From the NCBI GenBank assembly GCA_904066235.2, contig CAJFCV020000005.1, positions 11,527,501 through 11,591,500 on the forward strand: 64,000 nucleotides of DNA, read 5' to 3'. Source of the DNA: Bursaphelenchus xylophilus. Taxonomy: Eukaryota > Nematoda > Chromadorea > Rhabditida > Aphelenchoididae. Positions 51,710 to 62,914 of this stretch are shown piece by piece (the stretch's first letter is position 1; each line of letters starts with the position of its first letter). The notes beneath the pieces were generated by a model. The model was not told the origin of the DNA. It did not search any database and saw only the letters and a program-made list of their open reading frames with translations. The position numbers were made by a program, and so were the translations under genes.

Positions 51710-52080
51710 TTCTGTCAGAAATATCGTACAAATATTTGCATTTTCCCAGCATTTTGATCCTGCACTCTTTGTTTATTTTTGTTACAAATTGCCCGCGATT
51801 GTCCAAGGGATCACGGGCGGAACGGGCTCAAGAGCCGCGGCCCTGATCTTCCCGGCTCATTTCAACTTTGAGCGTTCATCCTCTTCGTGTTTGTTTTCGT
51901 TTGTTTACCCACATATTTAACAGGGCTTTGCAACATTCCGGCCGCGCCCGGAATGACCTGCAAATGGAAGCGGGTGGCGGCTTAAACCAATGGGGTTTTC
52001 TTCGAATTTTGTTGGGTTCAACGGGTTTGCATCCAAGGGGTTTTTGGGTCGCCGGGTTTCGGTGCACAGGTTTTTGCGCA
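51710..52080. other. unassigned; partly CG-rich
   Basis: No gene or element supported. CATTCCGGCCGCGCCCGGAATG at about 51934-51955 is a short perfect-looking hairpin. Confidence 0.35.
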
Positions 52081-52084
52081 TTGG

Positions 52085-52262
52085 ACTTGCACGGTGCAAA
52101 AAGGGGTTTTGGTGCTCCACGACAAAAAGTCTACGCACTTTTGAAAAAAACCTAATATTTTCTTGTATTCTCTGTACTTATCAGTCTGTCGGGAAAATAA
52201 TGAGCTCTGTCGCGTCGAAAATCTCATCGCCGAAAAAAAATCTACGCATTTTGAAAAAGTGT
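52085..52262. mobile_element. chimeric A-left / B-right fragments
   Basis: A B right end (AAAAGTCTACGCACTTTTGAAAAA) at about 52123-52147 is followed by an A1 left end (TCAGTCTGTCGGGAAAATAATGAGC at 52181). That runs after 55 bp into a second B right end (AATCTACGCATTTTGAAAAAGTG). The A right end is missing. Confidence 0.6.
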
Positions 52263-52266
52263 AATA

Positions 52267-52460
52267 CTAGTCCGTTCGTAAAGTCGCTGGAATGCTTTCG
52301 GCGACATGCACTCCGCGGAACCGAAAGTTCACTTTGCACTGTGCAATTTTTGGCTTTTTGCACAGTGCAATAGGCTTTTTTGGGCTGTCGCCCGCACCCT
52401 GAGTTTTCGTGCACAGTGCGTGTCGCCGAAATCATTCCAGCGACTTTACGAACGGACTAG
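52267..52460. mobile_element. family C MITE (reference copy)
   Basis: 194 bp, CTAGTCCGTTCGTAAAGTCGCTGGAATG and its complement, TA on both sides (52265-52266, 52461-52462). It contains one damaged GCACTCCGC and three intact GCACNGTGC motifs in fixed positions. The arms pair over about 80 bp. Confidence 0.9.
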
Positions 52461-52479
52461 TAATAGCGCTTTAGGAAAA

Positions 52480-52652
52480 TCGCCCCTGGACTGACACGCA
52501 CTGTGTGAAAAGAGCAATTTGCTTTGCACTGTGCAATTTCTTGCTTTTTGCACCGTGCAATAGGTTTTTTTTGGGCTGCCGCTCGCACCGTGACTTTTCG
52601 CACAGTGCAAACGCCAAAAATCAGTCCGGCGACTTTCCGGACGGCCTAGCAC
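52480..52652. mobile_element. family C element, diverged ends
   Basis: Interior order as in the copy before it: GCACTGTGTGAAAAGAG, TTTGCACTGTGCAATTTCTTGC, TTTGCACCGTGCAATAGG, TCGCACCGTGAC, TTCGCACAGTGCAAACG. Right end CAGTCCGGCGACTTTCCGGACGGCCTAGC. Confidence 0.75.
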
Positions 52653-52654
52653 TA

Positions 52655-53035
52655 GGGGCAAAAAGTACTGAGATTTTTAAATTTATCCGAACTCACCTTG
52701 AAAAAAAGAATTTATCGCTGCGAAAAACTGGCATCGTTAGTAAAAAAACTTCAAAATTCCCTTTGCAGATGGTGGTTTTGGGCACATTTTTCGCGATAAA
52801 AAACCGCACTGATTATGAAATTTTAGCCCCAGATACTATATATGCTGTATATACGAGAATCAAAGACCAGTGCCATACATATCGAAATGTCTAGGACTGC
52901 ATTGTTTGGCCAGCTGTATGTAAAACGTGACCAAAAACTTTGTGTTAAAGTTATGGAAACGGTTTTCAACGGGTTGAAAAGTGGTAATAAACTCTGATAA
53001 TGACTCTCAAATTTTTAGTATTTTTAGTTTGGGAT
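52655..53035. other. unassigned; no supported gene
   Basis: No recognised structure. Confidence 0.3.
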
Positions 53036-53039
53036 TGTA

Positions 53040-53370
53040 AAGTTGATATATTCAAATATATCGACCTTTTATGGCCGAGAGAGTACGTGAAAAGCGGAGT
53101 GCGGTCAGAGAGAAAATCAAAATCGCTTCTTGGCCGTATCTTTTCCAGTTTAGCATGGAAAAAATTGATTTTTTCAAGAAACATTACACTCCACAGTGGA
53201 AATAGGTATAAAGTTTTTTGTGCCGAAATTTGCAAAAAAAAATTCCTATTTTTGCCCACTTTCGGTCCAAGAATCTCGGTCTTTGTTTACAAAAAATTTG
53301 GCGAAATTCGAGCCAAGTTTTGTCCAAATCTGAGCGTCGCACCTCGACTACCTCGCCTTGTAAATCAAAG
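53040..53370 (+). mobile_element. family D element, partial
   Basis: CGACCTTTTATGGCCGAGAGAGTACG, GGAG.GCGGTCAGAGAGAAAA, TTGGCCGTATCTTTTCCAG, GGAAATAGGTATAAAG and TCTGAGCGTCGCACCTCGACTAC follow the family D order. The left end is lost. Confidence 0.75.
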
Positions 53371-53690
53371 TGGGAAAAGTCACGTTCCGGCGGTCGAAAT
53401 CGTTTTCTTATAATTTTTGTAGGGTTTTCGGTTCAATGACTATTATTTGACGTGGATTTAGACACGACAGACACAGCAGTCTAAACAAACCTAACAATAT
53501 AATTGCTTGAAGTGCAAAGATCAGACTTTGGTTTAGCTCGGCGCACGTTTACAAGGGAAATGTCAGAAGGGCGGCGCTCGGATAACCTTCAAAAAAATTT
53601 TCTTTTGTGATACGCGTTTTTTTTGGAAATTTTTACGGTGGTAGTCGAGATATTAAAAAAAAATTTTTTCTGGCAAGATAAGTGTTGTTT
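53371..53690. other. unassigned; no supported gene
   Basis: No recognised structure. Confidence 0.3.
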
Positions 53691-53691
53691 A

Positions 53692-54393
53692 TCAGTCTGT
53701 CGGGAAAATAATGAGCACAAATTCGCCGAATGAATTATGTCGCGGCAAAATCGATTTTTTTCTCACTTCAGCCAGCGATAATGCGCTCGTTATTTTCCCG
53801 ACAGATTCATATTAGCCTGTCGGGAAAATAATGTGGATTCGTTTCACCTTTGAATAGCTCATGATCGCTTTGCAACGGCTATGAATTCAAACCAATGTTT
53901 TTTTTTTCACTTCAGCAACATGATTGGCGCATCGACATTATGCTCATTATTTTCCCGACAGCCTGAAAATCCTGATGTTTTACTATTGGAGATTTGAGGC
54001 GGTGTTCATTCGTTCCTTAATTTTTAACTTTAATTCTTTCCAAAGCCAGCTGATTGTGAGATATCAGCCTGTCGGGAAAATAATGTGGATATGCTTCAGC
54101 AAAATTTTTTGCATCGCCGCAGTCGCGCAGCCAATCTAAGTCACTAGCCGTTGCAAAGCAATGATGGGCGATTTCAGGCTGCGAAGGATCCACATTATTT
54201 TCCCGACAGACTGATAATTTTCGTACAAGAATTGTCTTTATATCAGTCTGTCGGGAAAATAATGTGCAATGTCGCTGCGCCAATCGCGTCCTGAATTGAA
54301 AAGCAATTTAACTTTTCGCGACATAACTTCATTTTCTTTTTTTTGTTTGATTTCTGCTGCAGCATAGTGCACATTATTTTCCCGACAGGGTGA
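53692..54393. mobile_element. cluster of four family A elements
   Basis: 53692-53809 (A1), about 53815-53965 (A2 left with A1 right end), 54064-54214 (A2, TA on both sides) and 54243-54393 (A1, TA on both sides). The second copy has GTGGATTCG at its left but ATGCTCATTATTTTCCC at its right, so it is a hybrid of two interior types. Confidence 0.85.
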
Positions 54394-54399
54394 TAGTAA

Positions 54400-54775
54400 G
54401 CAGTTTAACTGGTCCCTTGACTCCCTGACATTCGGACCTCAAACATATCCGGGTGCGAGCGCACCACTCGGCCCCCGTTTTCGGCACCTACCGTAGGCGC
54501 GGCGCTCGTGTGGCTTTGTAAACCGTTTAGCACGCAGCAAATCAGCTGTTGTAATAATTTTAATGCAATCCATTAGTTTGCCCGGGATTGAGTTTCTCGC
54601 AGTCACTTGCCGACTTTCGACAAACCCGTTTGTACGAGGGTGTGTGGAATGGAAGGAAGGATCTCAAAAACACATTTGAATAACGAGGGATTGGGAAAGC
54701 AATGTTTTTTACAGCAAAAACAACGCGATTTGGCAGATTGGAGCTTTAGCCTACCGTAGGCGATGAGCGTGTGCG
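54400..54775. other. unassigned; no supported gene
   Basis: CG-rich short patches (for example CCGTAGGCGCGGCGCTCG near 54491). No gene or element. Confidence 0.3.
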
Positions 54776-54779
54776 GCTC

Positions 54780-55110
54780 GGGACTTATGAATCTTTTTGT
54801 GTCCAGAAAATGCGTCAGGATGACACCGGTTTAAAGTGTGTTTATGGTATAAAAAACCGCTGTATATAGTTAGGAGGGTTCCATAGAGGATGTCAAAAAA
54901 AAATTGGCATTGCAAAGGTCCTCACCGCCGAGATACATAAATCGTTGGGTCCAGAAAATGCATCATGATGACGCCTGTCTAAAATGTTCTAGCGGTAAAA
55001 TCAGCGGTTTTCTTTGGCTAGTAGCACTCAGTAGAGGACGTCAAAAAAATTTGGGAATTGCAAAAGCCTTTGCCGCGGAAAAAATCCATAAAAATCCAAA
55101 AAATCCGTCA
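54780..55110. repeat. degenerate tandem repeat of ~150 bp
   Basis: Two good copies (about 54780-54930 and 54935-55080) and a start of a third share AT.AAT(C/T)..TTG.GTCCAGAAAATGC.TCA.GATGAC, TAAA.TGTTTATGG/TTCTAGCGG, CGGTT, and TAGAGGA.GTCAAAAAAA.TTGG.ATTGCAAA. Confidence 0.65.
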
Positions 55111-55114
55111 TCCA

Positions 55115-55520
55115 AATTTCGCACTGTGAAAGAGAGTTGTGCCTCAAAATTTTTTACGGGTACTGTGCATAGCATTACTAGCCATATAAAACCGTTATTT
55201 ATATTACCAGCACATTTTTAACGTGTGTCAAAGTGACACATTTTCTGGATGCAAAGATATATGAAGGTTTTTCGACTTTTTTTGCGATCGCATGACATTA
55301 CTCTTCATTTGCCCTTGAAAAACATGAGCTAAGCTTCCGAAAGACGGTTTAACGCAAGGAAGAAATTTAAGTCGTGTCCAAATTCATTACTTCCGGCATC
55401 TGTTTTCGCATAGAAAAGCCGTTTACAGCTGAGATCAAACTGTTCGGAACTACCGCGTGTTCTTCCACAGTTTTATGGAATTGAGACTCGGCAATGTTCA
55501 TTAAGATTTTCACCGTCTTT
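55115..55520. other. unassigned; no supported gene
   Basis: No recognised structure. Confidence 0.3.
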
Positions 55521-55522
55521 TA

Positions 55523-55669
55523 TCAATCTGTCGGGAAAATAATGTGGATTTTTCGTGACAAAATGGGTCTTTTTCGCGGTCCAATTCGCCAGCTGCGACT
55601 AGCCATTGCAAAGCGAGAACGGGAGATTCCAAAGTATGACAAATCCACATTATTTTCCCGACAGACTGA
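55523..55669. mobile_element. family A2 MITE
   Basis: TCAATCTGTCGGGAAAATAATGTGGATTTTTC left, CAAATCCACATTATTTTCCCGACAGACTGA right, TA on both sides. Confidence 0.9.
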
Positions 55670-55814
55670 TAAAACACACAGTCGCATCAAAATTGGGTAT
55701 AAATTCGTTAAAAAAATTCGTTTAAAGCCGACAGGAAAAATTTCTGGCGGCAATAAACAGTTCCTTGGTCTGATATGGGGAAAAAACCTTACAATTAGTG
55801 AGATGTATGTCCTA

Positions 55815-55966
55815 TCAGTCTGTCGGGAAAATAACGTGGATTTGTCGCGCCTTGGATCTTGCATTATCGCTTTGCGACGGATAGCGGGGTTGGTGATTTG
55901 GTGCGCCACCGCGACAAGGCGTGACATTCTACCGCGACAAATCCACATAATTTTCCCGACACATGG
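55815..55966. mobile_element. family A2 MITE
   Basis: TCAGTCTGTCGGGAAAATAACGTGGATTTGTCGCGCC left after TA; CGACAAATCCACATAATTTTCCCGACACATGGA right. Confidence 0.85.
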
Positions 55967-55969
55967 ATA

Positions 55970-56435
55970 TCTACTCTAATCCCGCAGCTACCCTTTGCCC
56001 AAAGTCCACTAAACTCTCCCCCCAAATAGCTCGGAGATCATTCGCCCGCCCGCGCCATACTAATATGTAACATGCCAGTCGACATAACACTTCCCGGGCC
56101 GCGCCGCCAAATTTCGCACACGGCCGCGAGCTCCATTCGCGACTATCTGCGCGGAAGATCAGCGCCGTTTTGCGACAGCGGCGTCGTGTGATGGGGGCGA
56201 GGGCTCGGCTAGAGGTTTGACTTGTGCCCGCGACCCACGTCGCGCGGGTCCGATAAGCCGCCGGGAGTTGAATTTCTGCGACATTTCCCCAGTCGAGGGA
56301 GATTCCTGGCTTCATTCAGCCGATGTTTTTGCTGTTTTGGGAGGCTGATCTCTGAAACAGACGCCGAGATTTTCACCGTATTAGGGTCTAGACGTCATGT
56401 GGGCGTCGCGACTCATGTGGAAAGCCGACATTTTC
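55970..56435. other. GC-rich island with a 114-codon minus-strand frame
   Basis: Richest CG content in the window. One minus-strand frame (55971-56315) stays open for 114 codons. No domain or signature is recognised and no repeat underlies it. It may be a promoter-like island, a diverged exon or foreign DNA. Confidence 0.3.
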
Positions 56436-56444
56436 CGGCTAGAA

Positions 56445-56860
56445 TTGCGATTTTTCCACCGTAATCTATGTATTATGAGAGAAGTTTGGCGTGGTAACTC
56501 ACCAAGCAAACCATCCCATAACTTTAAAATCTGCCTATAGAAAACATCCATAGAAAGACTTTTTGTCTTTTACTCTACCAGCAATATTTTCATTAAGTGC
56601 ATGGACTTTTTGGACAGCGCGTTTTGCCTTCTTTTCCGCTTTCAAAGTTATGGGATTTGTTTTGAAAAACACCGTTTATGAAACTTTAAAAATGCCTGGT
56701 TACCCTATGGTAACTATTTAAGTCACTTATATACGTGGCGCTTTAGTCCGCAATATCTAACAGCCGAATTCATCGTTCGAATTTCCTGTTGTTAGCAAAT
56801 GTTGGTTGATTTCATGCCCGTAGAGTCTCCATGGTTCTTCTGGTTCTTCTGTGGGCCCGC
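56445..56860. repeat. dispersed repeat, family G, with a B end inserted
   Basis: Starts GCGATTTTTCCACCGTAATCTATG. A family B end (TATTTTCATTAAGTGCATGGAC) interrupts at about 56586-56607. CCGCTTTCAAAGTTATGGG and CTTATATACGTGGCGC..AACAGCCGAATTCATCG..CAAATGTTGGTTGAT continue the G order. Confidence 0.6.
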
Positions 56861-56864
56861 CACT

Positions 56865-57450
56865 CAGAGGGTAGTTTTTGAAAGACTATATTTTTTTTGA
56901 AACTAGCGCGATACGCCTTCTCTAGTCTTACCCCGTCTTTCGAGGAAGGAAGTAAGGTCCGATACTCCTCTTCTTCAAGTCATTTTAAATTCAAATTGAA
57001 ACATTTTTTATCAGTCTATCACGCTGATTCGTAAATATAATATAAAAATTGTTCCACTTTAATTTGCCACCTATTGTGCAACACTATCACACATCGTCTT
57101 AATTATAATTGCATCAAGGTTTAACGGGTCCGCCATTCACACACGTCGCCAGATGCGTTATCCTCTTCGGAGGCGAAACGTATCGCGCCGACCCCGAAAC
57201 GGGAATGTTTAAAATCCCGGCAGATAAATCGGAGGCTCTCGCTTCTTCCGCAAATTTTAAAGTATTTGTTTTTAACATACGGTAGCCACGTCTTCAAGTT
57301 TTTCTGAATGAAAAATTTTTTCCGCGCCGCACATGGTCGATTTTTTGTTTCGATTGGCGAAACATGATGACTTTTTCAAAGTCTTGCGTTATACAACGTG
57401 TTGAAACGTTGCAGTGAAATAAAAGTGCCGATGATTTGTACATTACAAAT
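56865..57450. other. unassigned; no supported gene
   Basis: No recognised structure. Confidence 0.3.
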
Positions 57451-57451
57451 A

Positions 57452-57600
57452 TTAGTCTGTCGGGAAAATAGTGGCGGATCGCAGCGCTTTCATCGCTTTG
57501 CAGCGGCCAGCCGTGGCTGGAAATTTGGTGCGCGGCTACGCCCTTTTTTCGACGAGGCGAAACGTTTTGCCACTTTGTCCACAGACCGATTCCGAGCCGG
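57452..57600. mobile_element. family A3-like element, right end lost
   Basis: TTAGTCTGTCGGGAAAATAGTGGCGGATCGC left; interior CTGGAAATTTGGTGCGCGGC and GACGAGGCGAAACGTTTTGC as in A3. The right end is not recognisable. Confidence 0.6.
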
Positions 57601-57604
57601 GCCA

Positions 57605-57814
57605 AAACACATCTTGACATTGCACGATAAAAATTCAGCGGGGTGCGAAAAAAGAGTGTATTGTGCTTTCGATTGTCCCTTTTATGACTTTTTTTGGCAC
57701 AAATAAAATACAGGGTGGGGCATCTTTGTGGCCCGATTTGAATTGGCTATAACTTCTTTAGTTTTTGGCCAAATCTTAAAATTCTTTTTTTCTCTGAATC
57801 CTGTTAGCATGTAT
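57605..57814. other. unassigned short gap
   Basis: No recognised structure. Confidence 0.3.
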
Positions 57815-58110
57815 TAGCATTTTCAGAAAGTGTCAGGACATTTGTCGCGGACCGCACAGTGCACAAAAATCCCCAATTTTTTGCACCGTACACTCACTTT
57901 TTTTTGGTTCAGCACTGTGCATTTGAAATATCGCTGCGACGTAAGCTTCTCTCAACTGCGCCGCTGCGGTTTAGCTCAAAAATCTGCACAGTGCAATCGG
58001 CTTTTTTGAGGTTTTCATAGGCAAAAGTCCACAGTGCGTTAGCGACAAAAATTCAAGATGCGCGGAGCGAAAGTGAAAAATTGTCCAGAAAGTTTGTGAA
58101 AATTCTAATA
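57815..58110. mobile_element. family B element with GCACNGTGC motifs
   Basis: TAGCATTTTCAGAAAGTGTCAGGAC left. GCACAGTGCAC, GCACCGTACAC, GCACTGTGCATTTGAAATATCGCTGCGACGTAAGC and TGCACAGTGCAATCGGC follow the order of 37980-38150. The right end AAGTTTGTGAAAATTCTAATA is decayed. Confidence 0.7.
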
Positions 58111-58114
58111 TTTT

Positions 58115-58615
58115 TGGCAGTTTCATTTGCTGTCTATAGAATCCGAACAAATTTGAGGGATTTGATGTCGAAATGACTAATACTCGCTAGAATTTGTTCA
58201 CTCATTGCTTCCATTAAAACTATGAATCCTCAGGCCACTAAAAATCCTCTCTGAATCCGTATGCTTTGGGTTGCACGCCGGCTTGGCCGGCCATTAGTCC
58301 AGCCGCGAAAGTCGCTTCTCTCCGTAATCGCATCGAAATTTTGGTGATTTTGGAATTGATGTTTGCACAGCTAGCGCTCATTTCTGTCATCGCGAATTTC
58401 AACTACCCGTCTTCCCATGCATCACCTGATCGAATGTTTGTCTCTTCGTCGTATGGGCAACGGCCTCGAACCAAGTACAGTTCTAGGCCGACTGCAGAGG
58501 GTTTTGGATTTTGAAGCGTCCGAAAAATATTTTGGTCAGCAAACGGGGATAGTTGAGAGCGAAAGAGCAGAAAATATTACATTTTAGGAATGTTTTTAGG
58601 ATATTGTGAGATGTC
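58115..58615. other. unassigned; no supported gene
   Basis: A plus-strand frame of 82 codons at 58266-58514 has no signature. Confidence 0.3.
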
Positions 58616-58619
58616 TATG

Positions 58620-58830
58620 TCAGTCTGTCTTGAAAATAATGAGCACAATTTTGTTGTGCTGATGCTGAAGTGAAAAGCAATTTGATTTTGCCGCGACACA
58701 GTTCATTTTTTCGGAGGCGATGCGATTTTCGATGCCACAGAATGCTCATTATTTTCCCGACAGACTGATCATATTTTCATAAAATGTATATACTTTTTTT
58801 TACTAGTGCAGAGACACTTTTTTCCCTTTG
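58620..58830. mobile_element. family A1 MITE followed by a family B end
   Basis: TCAGTCTGTCTTGAAAATAATGAGCAC (58620) to ATGCTCATTATTTTCCCGACAGACTGA (58768). ATTTTCATAAAATGTATATAC follows at 58772. Confidence 0.8.
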
Positions 58831-58834
58831 CAAA

Positions 58835-59155
58835 GCTCATTTTGAACTTTGGACCAATTTTTTCGCAACTTTTCATATTGCAACGAGTAATATTATCTCA
58901 CTACAGTACGAATAAAAAACCTACAGGAGTGTGCAAAAAGCTTTATATCGCTACAACCCCTCCGTCTTCCTCCTCGCAATATGCGCAGGTGGACTAGGGC
59001 TTCGAATGTCACCGTCTTTTCCCCCCACCCGGCGGCCGTAGTTTATCTCGGCCTTCCATTGAGAACTCCCAATTGAATTGTAGTGCGAAAAATACAACTG
59101 GGGGGATAAATAATTGTAGCCGGGTTCGGAAAACAGGGAAACCGGTCTTTTAATG
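58835..59155. other. unassigned; no supported gene
   Basis: No recognised structure. Confidence 0.3.
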
Positions 59156-59159
59156 AGTT

Positions 59160-59800
59160 TAGTCCGTTCGCAATGTCGCTGCGGTGTTTTGGGCGATATG
59201 AAGGGTGCGGAAAAAAGTTTGCAATAGCCTTTTTTTTTGAGTTGTCGCGGGCACCCTGACTTTTTTTCGCACAGTGCAAAAAAAAGTCAATTTGGCGATA
59301 AAATGTACTGTGCATAAAAAAATTTTGTTTCGCACTGTGCGATTTCTTGATTTTTGCACAGTGCAAAAAAAATCATTTCGGCGACGTGCACTGTGCGAAA
59401 AGAAAATTTTGTTTCGCACTGTGCAATTTCTTGATTTTTGCACTGTGCAATAGGCTTTTTTTGGGTTGTCGCTGGCATCATGAGACTTTCTGCACAGTGC
59501 AAAAAAAAATCATTTTTGGCGACATGCACTGTGCGAAAACAAAAGTATTCTTTGCACTGTGCAATTTCTTGATTTTTGCACAGTGCAAAAAAGTCATTTC
59601 GGCGACATGCACAGTGCGAAAACAAAAGTTTTGTTTTGCAGTGTGCAATTTCTTGATTTTGCGCCGTGCAAATGGCTTTTTTTCCGGATGTCGCTCGCAC
59701 CCTGATTTTTTTTGCACAGTGCAATGCCAATGATCATTTCGGCGACATGCACTGTGCGAAAACAGTGCAAAGGGACTGGTTTATCCATTTTAGCACAGTG
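59160..59800. mobile_element. family C-derived array of GCACNGTGC motifs
   Basis: Begins TAGTCCGTTCGCAATGTCGCTGCGG (C left end). About 17-20 GCACNGTGC motifs follow in at least four tandem copies of the C interior (CGGCGACATGCACTGTGCGAAAACAAAAGT.. / TTGCACTGTGCAATTTCTTGATTTTTGCACAGTGCAAAAAA). No clear C right end closes the array. Confidence 0.82.
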
Positions 59801-59804
59801 CATA

Positions 59805-60265
59805 GGGATTTTTGGGTTTCTTAACGTTAACATAACCATAAGTTTTCCCTTTTCATTAATGCAGTGTTATAGATCCGTGTCAACTCCGCTGTACCAAACG
59901 AAATGTCGGAATATCGCGGGTCTGTAAAGTGCAAACCATGTTTAGGATTATTTTTCCAAGTCGTAAAAGTGCCTGTAAAATGTTTACCGTAAGCAGATTA
60001 CGCGCCGCAAATGCCCTCCAAGTGCAATTCAATCCGTTTCCAAAGAGGATACACAAAATTTGTAGATGAAAAAATAGGCTTACTGTAGATTGAAGTGCCC
60101 GGCGGATACGGTCCGAATTGAAATCGTGAAGAAATAAACTTGGAGCATCCCATTATTTATTCGTGATAATCTTATTGCAAAATTTTGGTGTTTGCTTTAC
60201 TGTGAATCATCGGGATTTTTAAGCCGAAAGTTGTCAGAAACCCGAATTTTTTTTATTTCTTGGTC
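59805..60265. other. unassigned; no supported gene
   Basis: No recognised structure. Confidence 0.3.
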
Positions 60266-60267
60266 AA

Positions 60268-60830
60268 AATTGCGCAGTGCAATTTTAGTTTTTGCACCGT
60301 GCGATTTTAGTCTTTGCACCGTTCATCAAAATATCGCCGCGACGTAAGCTTTTTCCAATCGCGTCGCTGCGGTTTTGCCCCAATCATTTGCACAGTGCAA
60401 TCCGCTTTTTTAGCGGAGTGCACAGTGCGGACAACTTTTTTGTGGTTTGCACTGTGCGTTCGCGACAAAAAGGAAAGGAAAGCAAAATGCACAGTGCAAA
60501 CCGCTTTTTCAAATTTGCACGGTGCATTCGCGACAAAAAGGAAAAGAAAAGCAAAACGCACAGTGCAAAAAACTTTTTCAAGTTTGCACTGTGCGAAAAA
60601 AATCAAAAAGAACTTTGCGTTCGCGACAAAAAAGAGAAAAGTGCAGAATGCACAGTGCGGATGGCTTTTTCACGGTCTGCACTGTGCGTGCGCGACAAAA
60701 AAAAGAGATTATGCACTGCGCAGACGGCTTTTTGCTTTTTCACGCCTGCACTGTGCGAAACACGAAAAGGCAGAATGCACTGTGCAGTCCCGATAAAAGG
60801 ACAAAAAGTCTATGTACTTAATGAAAATAT
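60268..60830. mobile_element. family B element with GCACNGTGC array
   Basis: Motifs run from about 60272 to 60785 every 20-40 bp, in a repeated sub-unit: GCACTGTGC..TTCGCGACAAAAAGGAAA..AAAGCAAAATGCACAGTGCA. Right end AAAAAGTCTATGTACTTAATGAAAATATTA is family B. The left B end is missing. Confidence 0.78.
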
Positions 60831-60834
60831 TACT

Positions 60835-61640
60835 GGTAGAAGTCAAAACAAAAAATCTTTCTTTGGATGTTTTCTTTGGGCCTACTTTACAATGTCTTGA
60901 TTCGAGTTTTTAACTACGTTTTTTGATCCATTTCCCTCCACATTCAACATTTTTTGATTGCAAACATCCCACCGTCCGGGTCTTTACATCCAACTCTAGT
61001 TTGAGAGTCATCAAATTCCGAGTTCCGGAGTACAGCATGCCCAATTTTAAGCGGCAATAACTATATTTTGATTGTTTGTTGAAAACGCGATTCTTAGGCC
61101 GGTTTGAACCCGGGTTCATAGTCTAAAACCGCAACGCACCCGACAGGTTTTTAGTATGTAGTTAAGGGGGTTGCGGGAAGGCTGTTTTGAGGAGGTCTGT
61201 TTGAATAATGACGAGCGTCGAATAGTGCGTTGAGGTATACATTTAACGTGTTGGGTTTGCAAAATTATCGCTGATCAATCAAAGGGCTTTGTTCCGCACT
61301 TTGTAGGGTTGGTTACAGTATAGTAATAAATATCAAATCGGTTAATTTCAACCCTTTATCTAGACCGATATCCACAAGATTTGGGAGTGATAGGGGCCAG
61401 AGGAAAATGTATTTTTTACGTCGTTTCCTGCAACTTAACTAGGGCACCCTTCAACGCCAAAATCGCCGTGCTCTCTGTCTGAAAATTTTGATTTGTGTCT
61501 GGCGAGGTCAAAGGCTTGCAATGGAATTACCCCAAGTGGGAGGCTCGGATTTTTCAGGCGACGTGGCACAAGTATAGATAAAATTTAGCGATCTTTTTCC
61601 ACTGTAAGAAACCGCGACAGATATCTATGCACTTTATGAA
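60835..61640. other. unassigned; no supported gene
   Basis: No repeat element recognised except a lone family B end at about 61625-61645 (CTATGCACTTTATGAAAATATA). Confidence 0.35.
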
Positions 61641-61647
61641 AATATAA

Positions 61648-62035
61648 TTACTGTGTCGGGAAAATAATGTGATTTCTGTCGCGTCGAAAATCGCATTGCC
61701 ATCGAGATAAAGAATTGTGTCGCGGCAAAATCAAATTGCTTTTCAATTCAGAGATGAAATTATTTTACCGACATCAGGTCAGGAAAACAATGTGGGTTTG
61801 TCGCAGCGACAAGCTGTCGCAAACCAATGAAAGGCGATTTCTTTATCAAAATCCACATTATTTTCCCGACAGACTGAGATGAAGTTGTCGGGAAAATAAT
61901 GTGTTTTTCAATAGAGAAATCGCCCATCGTTCCGTGAAGCCTAGGAATCGCTGATCATCGCTCAGCGACGGCTAGACGCAACTGCTGATTTCGCTTCAGC
62001 CGTACGACAAATCCACATTATTTTCCCGACCCACT
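61648..62035. mobile_element. three diverged family A elements in a row
   Basis: About 61652-61778 (A1 interior, ends decayed), 61786-61881 (A2, only ~95 bp, right end CACATTATTTTCCCGACAGACTGA) and 61886-62035 (A2, TTGTCGGGAAAATAATGTG .. AATCCACATTATTTTCCCGACCCACTG). Confidence 0.7.
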
Positions 62036-62039
62036 GCTA

Positions 62040-62655
62040 AAAAAGCTACACTAATCTTTCAGAGCATAAAGCCCTCCCAATCATTGATCGAGAGTAGGGT
62101 CGAGCTGCGAAAAAAACCAAAACCTTTTTCGGATAATTGAAAAATAGCGTTATTTCAAGCCGCCCCAGCCCCAATGGGGCAAGTTAATCCCCACTCCGCT
62201 TTTTGGTTAGGCCAGTTGTTTGTGCTGATCAGAGTTGCGACAACAACGTAATGATGTGAAATTTCGTCAAATTTTGGTCTGCGAAAATTATGCAAATCCC
62301 GACGGGCAGGCCGGAGAAATTTGCCACGAAACGCGAAATTTGTGCGGTTTTGAACACAAACATTTGACTTTTTCGGGGCTGCGGACGAAATCAGTGTTGA
62401 TGGAATTGAGGGGTTCGCGGGAAATGGGTGTTTGTGGGATTTTTGAAGCGTTGGCTGGACCTTGTGCTGCGCTGATCATCGGGAAACTTTGTTTTTGAAC
62501 TTTGTTGCAGCCTTCTCAGTTGACTTTCGTGTCCCGCTCGCCCCCATGCATTTCACAGCCACTGTAACGAACTTTTAACTTGTCCACAGCCTTAAATTGG
62601 GAATTCAATTTTTTCCCTGCCAAAGATCGATAATTCATCGAAAATTTCCGTACTA
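62040..62655. other. unassigned; no supported gene
   Basis: An 87-codon plus-strand frame (62235-62498) has no signature. Confidence 0.3.
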
Positions 62656-62662
62656 TAATTTC

Positions 62663-62910
62663 AGCCTGTTAGGAAAACAATGACGACAAATTTTGGTACT
62701 TTTGTCATCATATTTTGGTTGATTTTTTGGTCGAAAGCGCAAAAAAATCGATCTTTGGGTGATATCAATCTGTCGGGAAAATAACGAGCACTCTGTCGCA
62801 ACGAAAATCACATCGCCGTTGAGAAAATGAATTGTGTCGAAGCAAAATCAAATTACTTTTTCAGTTTACCTACGCGATCGGCGCACCTCATTTTTTTCCC
62901 GACAGACTGA
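62663..62910. mobile_element. family A left-end fragment and a complete A1 MITE
   Basis: 62663-62690 is a decayed A left end (TCAGCCTGTTAGGAAAACAATG). 62765-62910 is a full A1: TCAATCTGTCGGGAAAATAACGAGCAC left after TA, TTTTTTTCCCGACAGACTGA right. Confidence 0.82.
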
Positions 62911-62914
62911 TGTA

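Noticed and set aside
60292..60900. 202-codon plus-strand open frame
   Set aside because: It reads through the family B array; repeated C-T-V / H-S-A peptides mirror GCACAGTGC and GCACTGTGC.
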